A DNA stretch of 64,000 nt from Omphiscola glabra (lineage: Eukaryota; Mollusca; Gastropoda; Lymnaeidae). Numbering within the stretch: position 1 is the stretch's first letter; the number at the start of each line of letters is the position of its first letter. Location: contig OZ024802.1 of NCBI GenBank assembly GCA_964017045.1, positions 12,660,435-12,724,434 on the forward strand. The letters run 5' to 3'. The notes under the pieces are model-generated. The model was not told the origin of the DNA. It searched no databases and worked only from the letters and a program-made list of their open reading frames with translations. Of the stretch, positions 1 through 15,032 are shown piece by piece. The position numbers and the translations under genes were made by a program.

Positions 1-478
1 AGAAAGTGGTTGCACAACTCGCAGACACCCACGGACACACGGCGTGTTAACCCAGCTTTCGATTTGGAAGACGTCACACGCAACAGCTACAGGAGATGCA
101 CAACATTGACAGATTTCGGAAAGATAACAGAGTTGTTTGTTTTTTTTTAAAAATACAGAGCTGTTAGATGCACAAATAAGTTATAAGCTACCAATTTTGG
201 ACGCTGCCCCGTTCGCCGCATACGACCCCCCTACTTCCTGTTCCACTGGGACCGATCCGTAAGAGTTTAGCTTTTCAAATAAAAGAATTATCAAAATGTT
301 GAGCCACTTTTAAAAAAGAAAATGAGCAATGATGCGCGTAATTAAATCCTATTTGGTACTGAAAGCATATCGTAAAAATATAGTGGACGGAAATCGAATT
401 TAGCGACACCTTATTTGAAAACTTTCAAGAAATTTAAATAGGTTAGTTAATGATTACGTCACTTCTTCAGATCTACAT

Positions 479-530
479 TATTATTATTATTATTAAGGTG
501 GTTTTGTGTAGTGCAGTACCCCAGCCTAAT
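479..530. repeat. ATT microsatellite joined to a dispersed repeat end
   Basis: A short ATT/TTA run is followed by a GTACCCCAGCCTAA-type segment. The same arrangement (ATT run, then a segment containing ACCCCAGC) recurs at about 40075-40135 and 59136-59190. This is probably the microsatellite tail of one retroposon family. No coding capacity is seen. The rest of 1-880 shows nothing recognisable. Confidence 0.4.
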
Positions 531-880
531 ATGTCAATGTTAGCAACTGTATTGACGCGTAGAATTTAGCCAAATGAGTTTGACCGCGGAATTACAATTT
601 GAGACTGAAAACATTCAAACAACTGCTACATGCGAGCCTCCTGCTACATACGAGCCTGCTGGTAGTGGAACCAACGATTCATAAATTTTGTGATCATAAA
701 TTTAGAACCTGACAAACAACTTAATCACCACGAAAACTGAAGGGGAGATAAAAAGAAAACAGACAGCATTTTTAGCCTGTGTTTGTCTCAAATGGAACAA
801 CAGACATTGACACTGGATGGCTGTGAGAACGAAATTGTTCTTGTGAAAAAACAGGCCACTTGGCTATGTCCATTATAAGT

Positions 881-1041
881 CCAGACCTGTTTACTCTTAC
901 GATTTTGGCGTACAGTGTACGATTTTCAGGTGTATACATTATATACACTGTATGTTTATTTTTCACTATTAAAATAGTGTATTTGTTTGATGATTTTGTG
1001 ATGATATTGTACGATTTTAAGAGTTCGAGGGTAAACAGGTC
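881..1041. mobile_element. MITE-like element (TTACGATTTTGG family), copy 1
   Basis: Ends are imperfect inverted repeats: CCAGACCTGTTTACTCTTAC on the left and GTAAACAGGTC on the right, each next to an ACGATTTT block. A reverse-oriented copy at about 44120-44269 is similar along its whole length. A third copy lies at 45716-45826, and a terminal fragment near 7902-7945. Open frames here are shadows of the repeat. Superfamily and target duplication could not be fixed. Confidence 0.55.
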
Positions 1042-1140
1042 AGTAAGTCTGTTCCTGCTATTTTTATCAGAATTATAAGGTTTCAACAAACAAAAAAATT
1101 ACTGTATTAAATTCAAAGGCTTTATTAAGTTGTTAGTCAA

Positions 1141-1612
1141 TGCTCTCTGGTGATAGTTAATTGAATGCTCTCTGGTGATAGTTAATTGAATGCTCTCTGG
1201 TGATAGTTAATTGAATGCTCTCTGGTGATAGTTAATTGAATGCTCTCTGGTGATAGTTAATTGAATGCTCTCTGGTGATAGTTAATTGAATGCTCTCTGG
1301 TGATAGTTAATTGAATGCTCTCTGGTGATAGTTAATTGAATGCTCTCTGGTGATAGTTAATTGAATGCTCTCTGGTGATAGTTAATTGAATGCTCTCTGG
1401 TGATAGTTAATTGAATGCTCTCTGGTGATAGTTAATTGAATGCTCTCTGGTGATAGTTAATTGAATGCTCTCTGGTGATAGTTAATTGAATGCTCTCTGG
1501 TGATAGTTAATTGAATGCTCTCTGGTGATAGTTAATTGAATGCTCTCTGGTGATAGTTAATTGAATGCTCTCTGGTGATAGTTAATTGAATGCTCTCTGG
1601 CGATAGTTAATT
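1141..1612. repeat. 25 bp minisatellite, about 19 copies
   Basis: The unit TGCTCTCTGGTGATAGTTAA plus TTGAA is repeated head to tail 18 times, then a 22 bp partial copy. All units read as identical except the last, which has one T-to-C change. It contains no spacer sequence and no gene. It lies downstream of the 3' end of the readable part of the scaffold gene at 2327-4263. 1613-2326 shows no supported exon. Confidence 0.95.
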
Positions 1613-2326
1613 TTCATATTGCAAGCAGACAAAATAATACAGTTCACAGAAGAAACAAGTTATGCACCTTTATTTCGTTTTGTTCATGCTTGATCTTTTG
1701 ATAATCTAAAAAAACTAATCTTTTTAAAAACATTTATAGTCTTAAACTGTACTGGCTTCAGCTCACTGCAAAGGTCCAAAACCCAGATTTTTTTCCCCTG
1801 GTAAAAACAGTTCAAATGGTCTGCTTCTCAAGCGCTACCCATACACTTTGTTATTCAGTTCATTGTTGGAAGGTAAAGTTAAAGAATTTAAAGTCATTTT
1901 AAAAATTCTAGTTTGTGGGACCCAAGAACGGTTTAATATCCAGTTTCTTTTACTTTAAGTAAGGGAAAAACTTGTCTAGGAACCAGAAGGATTTGAAATT
2001 CAAACAGTGTTCTGGAACAGATTAAGTATATTGAACACCAAAATTAATTTTGAAATGGGTGAGTGTGTTATGCAGGCATCTATATATAGCATAAGTGTTC
2101 ATCATTTCAACATTGCAACTGATGATGTTCAGTTTATTGATTGGGTCATAGTAAGATGGAATAGGACTTGTTCTTAGAAGATGATAACAATTTCTTCTTT
2201 GCAAACTGGCTGAGCTCTTGCCTGTTAAAATAATGTGCTGTTTATTGTAACTGTTTTTAAACAAAAATAAATAGCCTGCATTTATTTTAGGGATTTGCAT
2301 GGAAGATATATATAGGTGGTACTCAC

Positions 2327-4263
2327 CACAAAGTTATTGACAGCTGAATGCTTTCTTCTGCTAGGCAGTCGCATAAACTCGTGTGGAATAGCATAGCCGT
2401 CTGGGTCAAGAACAGCCTCATACTCGCTCTCATGACTGCTTTGCGTCATATCAGGCTCTTCAGCATTGAGAGAGCTAGAGCGGCTGGAGTACAGACACTC
2501 TGAGCTGTAGCTCTTCCTGAGTGGGAATCTTTGCAGAGACCTGTCCTTGCCAGGCTCAGGCGGAAGTCTGTCATTAGGATGACGAGATCGCGCATCTTTG
2601 TCTAGAGGGAACTGGGAGTCTGAAGTGAGCTGACGATTGGGAGAAACAGGAATAATAATTGGGCCTTCCCCTTGAAAAACTGGCGGTTGTGTGCAGGGAC
2701 GACCTTTTGCGAGTGTACTAGTGCAAACAGAGAGGTTGCCACCTGAGTTGGGTCTCATTTTTGGCGGCGGGGGCCTGGAAGGTGGTGTGTGACGCAGCTC
2801 AACATTAGAATCTTTACCAGCAGTTAGAAAAGATGTTCCCGGTAGAGGCAGAGGTGTGCCATCGCTTTGCTGCTGCATTTTTGAAATTCTGTCTTTGACC
2901 GAAAGATATTCAACTTCCTCGGATGAACTCTTTCTGGCTGAATTTACCGTCACTGAAGTTTTATTATTGCTGTCTGTATTGTGGAGTACCTTCACCTTAA
3001 GATAGTCATCATGGGCATGTGTTCTGGGGGGTTTGGGTGGGGCTGGTGCTTTGGCTTTCACACCTGAATCTGGCGCACACTCCACTGGCATGGACGGTGC
3101 TGTGCTTTTCTGCACTTCATTTGCAGTGTCCAAACTGACCATTTTTAGTGCATTTGTCTCAATTTTTCTAGGAGGCTGACTCGGCAAAGGGGGTTTAGAA
3201 GGAGACCCAGACTTAATGACTTGGCCAGGATGGCCATCATTTTTGGCTGATGTCAAACTGCTGGGTGATGGGGGTGGCAGCTTCTTAAGGTTTTGTACTA
3301 CTGTACTTTTGGTAGTGTCCCATGGGGGGTTGTATAATGCCTCTGTTCCATTCTTCTGCTTCTCAAATTCTTGAGCTGTTCTCATACTGAACTGTCTTTT
3401 AACGGAGGCTGGCTTTACAGGTGGGGTTGGTCTCTCACCTTTTGCCCCCTCAAACAACTTACTTCTCGCAGCAACACTGACAATGTGACTGCCAGCAGCA
3501 TTGCTTTCTGTCTCATCTGGAGTGTCTGGAACAACGGAACCAACAGTTTTTCTGCGTTCTGCCAATTTCTGTTTCACAAACACTCTTCTCTCGGGCTGCT
3601 CCTCTTCAGAACTGAAACTCACCTTTGCTGTCACACCATCTTTGTTCTTGTTGGGTTTATTAACTTTAGCATACATGTCATTAATAACACTCAAAGCTTT
3701 AGCTTTCTCTGAGGAATCAAAATAGAGAGGGTTATCTAGTTCTGAGACTGTGTTGTCTCCTATGGAATTGTGTTTCTGGCGGATGGCAGGTTTTGGAGGA
3801 GGTGCACTTGAGGTTGCCAATTTCTCTGATAAATCCTGGCCGCCGCTTTGGTTTGATGCTGGACTATCAAAAGAACTTGTTCTGGTTCGCTGGCCGGCTG
3901 GGCTGTACCCAGTTTCTGATTTTCTTTCTTGAGGCAGTATGGGGTACATTTTGGTTGGGGTTTCACGAACAGGGGATTTTGCTCTGCTTGGCGGTGGCGG
4001 TCTAGCTGGTGGTCCAAGTCTTTCTGCCTTGTCTTTAGATGCATGATCACCTTTTGAGCAATGATCAAACAGAAATGTATTTCACTTAACAGCATTGTGG
4101 ATCTATTTTATAAAAAATTTAAAAAAAAACCAATAACCTTGCCTTTAACAAATACAATTTTCATTCTTAAATAACACTCACCATCCTCAAAGATTTTCTT
4201 GATATCTTTCAGCTTGCCTGGTGGCAGGTGGCGTAACGTGATGTCTTTGTTATTACTGGACAT
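2327..4263 (-). CDS. Unrecognised proline-rich tyrosine-motif scaffold protein (two 5' coding exons, 3' end not found)
   Basis: Exon 1 is 4182-4263, starting at the ATG at 4261-4263 and ending at a GTGAGT donor. Exon 2 is 2327-4050, entered through an AG acceptor in matching phase and ending at a second GTGAGT donor. Together they give 602 codons with no stop; reading past that donor adds only 14 residues before a stop. The protein is mostly disordered and basic. It has many SH3-ligand-like motifs (APPPKP, RPTPPVKP, APAPPKPPR, SRPPPPKMRP), an NPLY motif at about residues 134-137 typical of PTB-domain ligands, and several tyrosines in YxxV/YxxP context (YAKV, YLKV, YLSV, YEAV, YAIP). The N-terminal 28 residues are more ordered and charged. 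A signalling adapter or cytoskeletal scaffold is an inference; I do not recognise the family and give no name. The last exon or exons are outside the window or unrecognised. Confidence 0.7.
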
Positions 4264-6403
4264 AACCCAGCTGTGTGCAAGGCTTTTTCTTCTGGATTAT
4301 ATGATCCACAAAGTTTGCTTTTACTGCATACTTGTTAATTACATTAAATTACACTTATGCTATCTTGCAAACAATATGTATAGATGTCAAACTTGTATGA
4401 AGGAATTTTTATCCAAAACCTGAGAAGTAAAATTAAAACAATTGTAAACTCTTAACTTAGAGTCTGTGGTAATGATTTAGAATACAGTATACATTTCTTA
4501 TACCAAGGAATTATGAAATTAGCTATTTCAACTTAGTAAGCCTATTTGTATATATGATAATATTCATGAAATTCTCTCTACAATGAGCAAATAGATGCTG
4601 GCAAAACCAAAAAAAGGATTGACTATTTGGGAAAGCATCCCTTCTAACTAACAGCTTGGATTTGAGCTTAGATTTTTACAAAAATCTTTTAACAATAATT
4701 TTTTTATTACCATTTCTTTAAATCAAGTTGGTCACACTTTGTACACTTAAGAATTACAACAGACATTTGCAAGGAAAACTGGTGAATGACAATCAATATT
4801 TTTTTATTTACAAACTAATAATTCATTACTAAATATCTAAAATAACAATTATTTCAGAATGTTGAATCTCGTATTGAAAATGTTAGCCTCCACACAATTA
4901 TTATAGAAAATCTAAGTCTTTGGAAATAAATGTAATTGTGGAGTTGTTCATTAACTTGTTAGCTTTCCTTACGCTTACTATTCTAAAGCTCTGTAAGTAT
5001 ATGTTCAATTCATTTGAAACCTATAGCATATAAACATAAGTGTAAAATCCCAGTTTACATAACACCCCCCCCCCCAATAATCTTTTCATAATTTTCCGCA
5101 AAATTCTCATTCAATTTCAATGCTCCCCCACCCTCAAAAGGGGTTCAAAATCAATAGTCAACAAAATTTCTGATTTTACTTTCATGTTAAATACTTGAAA
5201 AAAAGGTGAAATCCCAAATATAATCTGACATGCTCATATGTTTTAAAGTGTAACATATTTATCAGAGTGATAGTTGTATGTTATCCATGACCCATTTTGA
5301 AAAAAGGGGGGGGGGGGGAAGTGATTAGGGTTTGCTCCCATCTGAATTTTGTGCACCTCACAATATAACATAAAAAATGTATTTTGCACTTATTGTTCTT
5401 CTAGCAATTATTACTTTGAAATTAACTTATCTGTGTCCCTATTAAATAAATGGAAGTGACTTTGTGGGGGGGGGGGGGGGAGTTTAGCACATTGAATAAA
5501 TGCGGCTTCCCAGGGCTCAATTTGTTATTGCGGCAACATACAATCAATACTTCATGTTTCCGCCATTTTGACAAAAACAAGTCATTGTCATCAGCAATAT
5601 TTTGAAAACAATAATAATAATATTTTTTCTTCATTTTTATGCTTTCCCATTGTCATTACAGTGTGTCACTTGCCAATATGGAGAGCTGAGGTTTAGTGAT
5701 ACTCGAGGAAATGCAGTTTGTTGACACTTTTTGCCACTTATCTAGAGGGATATAATAAAGTTGTAATGCTCACTATACTTTAATGAATGAACAAGGAAGC
5801 ATTGAGCTCTATCCATACTCATAGTGAATTATGCTTATTGGGCTTTGCAGTCTACTCAAAATAGGCCCTCCCCGCCTACCCATCACTTTCCTAAATAATT
5901 GAGGGCAGCGGGGTTTAAATAAAAGAAATTGAAATTACTTGTATTGTTTTTATAGCAAATGGGCTTAAATTAAATCATAAAACATGTTTGTTGGGCATAT
6001 CTCATATTTAATTAGTTCTCAAAGTTCAAAAACTATTTGACTGAGGATGTAGCAAACACAAACTTAGGTGTCAAACTAACTAGAAACTTTTAGTGTCATG
6101 TCAGTGAGTGTGATTGTGTGTTATGATAGTGAGTTAATGACTGAAATAATAACTTGTGAGTCTGACCTGAGCCTAAGATTTTGACTAAGGTCTAAGTAAA
6201 GACTAAGTTACACTATCTTCTAAAAAAATACTGAGGTGTGACTTTTTTATAGTAAATTTACAACGCAGTACAAGTAAATGGAAAAATATTTATTAATGGC
6301 AAATTACTTAAATTAGAGCTAGTACTTAGACTTAGTTAACTCAGTAACAGTACAAGATCAAAAATCAAGAAGAAGTTAGAAGTAGAAGTTGGAATATCCA
6401 CTA
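4264..6403. other. Upstream/intergenic DNA, no gene seen
   Basis: This stretch lies between the start of the minus-strand scaffold gene and the SPIN element. It is AT-rich with several C or G homopolymers (for example near 5065-5075, 5305-5320 and 5466-5481). The promoter and any 5' untranslated exon of the scaffold gene should lie here, but no convincing core promoter motif was found. Confidence 0.5.
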
Positions 6404-6844
6404 CAAAGGTTCTCAATCTTCATAATGCGGCGACCCTTTAATTAAAGTTTAATACAGTTCCTCATGTTGTGGCAACCCAAAAATTATTTTTGTTGCTACT
6501 TCATAACTGTAGAGCATATTTGGGCTAATTAAGATAGCATAGATCGTACCTCATTTCATTAGGTTAGGTTTAGGGGTAGATTTAGGGTTCAGGTTAGGTT
6601 TAGGCTTAGGGATAGATTTAGGGCTCAGGTTAGGGATACATTTAGGAAATTTTTTCATTATTTTTTAAAGTTTTATTCTTATTTTTACGGGTCACAGCAA
6701 TCAAGTTGGCGACCATGGTAAAAAAATGCGGTACCTATTCCAATTTACCCATATTTGTTTTCAGGTGGTCTTAGGCGACCCCTGAGAAAGGGTCGTGTGA
6801 CCCCAAAAGGGGTTGCGAGCCACAGTACAGGTTTAGCAGTGATG
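6404..6844 (-). mobile_element. SPIN-like hAT element, copy 1, with an internal insertion
   Basis: In reverse orientation, the left part carries TTCTCAATCTTCATAATGC, GCGACCCTTTAAT and GTTGCTACTTCATAACTGTA. The right part carries GGTGGTCTTAGGCGACCCCT and GGGTCGTGTGACCCC. These match the two ends of SPIN hAT elements as I recall them and the other two copies here. The sequence ATCCACTAC flanks both sides (6396-6404 and about 6845-6853), giving an 8 bp target duplication with one base of ambiguity. The middle, about 6527-6750, is foreign sequence of the TTAGGTT-rich MITE family. Confidence 0.8.
6527..6750. mobile_element. TTAGGTT-rich MITE nested in SPIN copy 1
   Basis: This segment holds repeated GGTTAGGTTTAGGG and GGGTTCAGGTTAGGTTTAGG motifs, then AATCAAGTTGGCGACCATGG. 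The same succession occurs at 48006-48175, and in reverse orientation at 8097-8400 and 10108-10262, so it is a dispersed family. It separates the left and right halves of a SPIN-like element and therefore inserted after it. Exact ends are uncertain. Confidence 0.6.
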
Positions 6845-7355
6845 ATCCACTACATAACATTATTATGATTAAAAATGATTGTCTTCTATGTCTACGACAT
6901 CATCATCTCTGAGAGAGACCTAAACTTAAACATACCTAGTTAACCTAGGGTATACTAATTAATTATATAGTAAGTAATACACTACTAATTACTAATAGAA
7001 ATCAGTCACTGAACTGATTGACTAGACTTCGAGAGATTAACAGGAGTTGAAGATAGTATTTTTATTATTTTAGTTTAGTGTCCCTAGCCCTGGGCCGGGA
7101 GAGTTGCAGTAGTCTAGAGTAGTGGCAGTGGGCAACAATGATTGTAGGCTTACAACTAAATTTTAATGATATTCGCATGTCTAATAAAAGTCCAGAAAAT
7201 ACAAAAAAGATTCAAATTATATTTTGTGAACGAGGGAAAGTTTGGGGACAATTATATCATTATTTTAATTATTCTTGGTTTTAGTGAATGGGAACTTCCT
7301 GAATGAATTTACCTTTCCATTTTGGGTAAGTTTGTTTGACAACAGGATTGAGTGA

Positions 7356-7396
7356 TCTCCCTTTCACTTCCTTTTCCGGTTGCTGAATCCATCAAA
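7356..7396 (+). promoter_or_regulatory. RPL27A 5' UTR with pyrimidine (TOP-like) tract
   Basis: Two pyrimidine runs, TCTCCCTTTC at 7356-7365 and CTTCCTTTTCC at 7367-7377, lie 20-40 bases before the start codon. Animal ribosomal protein mRNAs begin with a C followed by such a terminal oligopyrimidine tract, which couples translation to growth signalling. The transcription start is inferred to lie within these runs; no TATA box is evident. Confidence 0.6.
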
Positions 7397-12501
<5,105 letters not shown>

Positions 12502-12509
12502 TACTGCAA

Positions 12510-12515
12510 ATTAAA
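12510..12515 (+). terminator. Likely polyadenylation signal of RPL27A
   Basis: ATTAAA occurs 9 bases after the RPL27A stop codon. Ribosomal protein genes commonly have very short 3' UTRs, so this hexamer variant is a plausible signal. T-rich sequence follows within 50 bases. Confidence 0.4.
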
Positions 12516-14567
12516 ATATTAATGTTACTTCCAATGTCTTATTTTACTTTTGTCTAATTTGTTGTTCAATTTTGTCATTATTTTTTGTATTTAAATTTAA
12601 TACAATCCAGTTAGTTAGCACCAAATGTGCACAATAACCTAGCAAGCTGACTGAAACCTTTACCACAGCATGCTGGTATAGTAGTATACAATGTTCATCA
12701 AAACATGGTTGCATGCTCCTTTATGGGGTGTCATAAAGGGCCTCTAAATTTATTTCAAATGTAGATTGAGATTATAACTTATCGACAATAAATCTTGGGT
12801 GGTCATAATTCAGTTTGGAGTAAAAGCTTTTTATGATGCTTCAAAATTAAGTTTTTCAAACTCAATGTCAATACTTGGATATTATAACAGTGTATCAACA
12901 AAAACAAATTGTGCCTTGACAATTTAACAAAGTTATAGTTATAGGAAATTTATGGAATAGTTTTCTTGCTGTGGTTGCAACATACATGCACTACTAATTT
13001 TTTAGCTAAACTAATACTACCGGGTACCTTGCAAAATGATAATCACTGCACAGTTGTAATACATACATGTGCTGTAATTGGAGCTTATACTAATACTGTC
13101 CCTATGCGCAAAAAATATCTCTGAAATGCATAGTGCAGCATTGCCATCATTTTAATTTTTAATCTATTGAAATAATTCCAGAAAAGAAAGTTCTGATATT
13201 ACAATCTAGAGGGGGGCCCTCTCCATCATCACATCAGACATTATTTTTATGGCGTTAAAAAATTGAGCGTATTTCACACCCAATTAATGATTTCCAAAAA
13301 TTTTTTTAAAAGCCTTGATAAAACACGCCAATTAACCAGATATAAACATAAATAGTAAGCAAACTCATTTATATAAAGAGGGCTCCTCTTAACTAAGATG
13401 CATTAATATTAAGTCATTCGCATTTATAAGTCCTATATGTTATATTAACTTCGCTTACTTTTACTCATGTTTGTGGCAAAATCTTCGGAAGGCTATCGGG
13501 ATGAGACTTGGCACAGACTCGCTGATGACACCACATTTGTCAAACTTTTAGCCCCACTCCCAAAAATCCCAAGTGGTGTGGGGGTGGGGGGTGTGTGTGT
13601 TAACTCAATGGGTGCATGCTGTGTGTGGTGAATCATTGCATAGCTGTTGTATTTATCATATTATGACTTTTTGCACTTGAAATAAAATGTACCGTATTTA
13701 TGAGAAGAAAAAAAGGGGGGGGGATGAAGGTAATTTTTTTGCCAGAAGTTAGCCCATTTGATTTGCATAAGCTTCTTAGTAAACATTAGAATTAGATGCA
13801 AACAAATATAAAAGATTTATACGAAAATCATAGTTTTAGGAGTTGTTGAATTTAATTAATGCTGATTGTATTTGTAGTTGTAGATAATCCTTAAACCCCA
13901 CCACCTTAATAACATTTTTTCTTAACTATCGGAATAGATCAACTTTATTTTTACCAGGTCTTAAAATTTCATGGAAATACTCTCTACATATTTGTGTGGG
14001 CCCTACATGGTAAATAAACCACTTTCTGCTGGTGTAGCCGTTGGCCCTCGGGGGATATTTAAGTTGTTGAATTTGAATTAATCATATGCAGATTGTAGTT
14101 GTAGATAAAAATTTTACTACTGGGTAAGTAGTATTTGACACCAAAGAAATGGGTTTAAGTTTAACAGCCGATATGACAGTTATAGGGGCTAAGGTTAATC
14201 CGCTTGTTATTATCATAAGATAATGAAAATGTGCATACCGGTATAAAGCTTTAGTTAAAATTTTAAATTGTGTATGCCAGTTTGAATTTTACAGAGACAA
14301 TTTAGAAGTAGAAGCACTGACACTCGAATGTGTGTCAAAAATGTATATACGGTACTATAAAGTATTGGATTTACCAACCTTTACAAGTCATATGGACTCA
14401 CAGAAACAACTGTAATTTGTAATCCAATGCATTTGGCACAGAAGTGCCATGTCTAATTAAAATCGTATCCAAACCTACATTATTTATACTATTATTTAAA
14501 CAAAACGGATATTATTTTTATTAATAATAATAATAATTAAACACAGACAATGCTGAGGCTAGACATT
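12516..14567. other. Intergenic DNA between convergent RPL27A and NCAPD3
   Basis: About 2 kb of AT-rich DNA lies between the two 3' ends. It has no open frame that resembles a protein, no SPIN-like or SINE copies that I could recognise, and only short G or T homopolymers (for example near 13714). Confidence 0.5.
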
Positions 14568-14573
14568 TTTATT
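14568..14573 (-). terminator. Possible polyadenylation signal of NCAPD3
   Basis: On the minus strand this reads AATAAA, about 460 bases past the NCAPD3 stop codon. It is the first good hexamer I noticed in the expected place; an alternative further downstream cannot be excluded. Confidence 0.35.
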
Positions 14574-15032
14574 CAATAACCATTATGAAATCTCTACACA
14601 GTACATGAGACTCAAAACTACATCAAAATTTGAACCAAAAAAAAGATCAAGCTAAATTAATTAATCCATTAATTAATTTTACAAAACCTGATAATAATTA
14701 TAGTGAATAGTAATATTACCTAAAATTATAAACTTGTTAATTAAATGTACATTTAATTATAAACTAAAATTTAATACCGTAGTTTAGTAGTAAAATAAGG
14801 GTTAAATTAGTAGGTTAGTAATGATAAGATTAGCACAAGCGCTACCAACCAGCCTTTAGCCATTTGGAACAAGTGCACTTGTTCTTTCAGAGTTTTCTAG
14901 ATGGACCAATCACAGAAATTAATAAATAATTAGATTCTGTTTTCACTTCCTTTGAAATATTTGAAATTACTTTACACCAATGAGAATTTAACCAAGGAAG
15001 TAAAGCTATTTTAAAGTTTAATTGTGTGTGTC

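Noticed and set aside
1141..1612. Possible CRISPR-like array
   Set aside because: The 25 bp units are contiguous with no variable spacers, and the window is animal DNA; it is a minisatellite.
2022..2300. Minus-strand frame as the next exon of the scaffold gene
   Set aside because: It overlaps the inferred intron, shows no composition similar to the upstream exons, and no acceptor in phase 0 could be supported.
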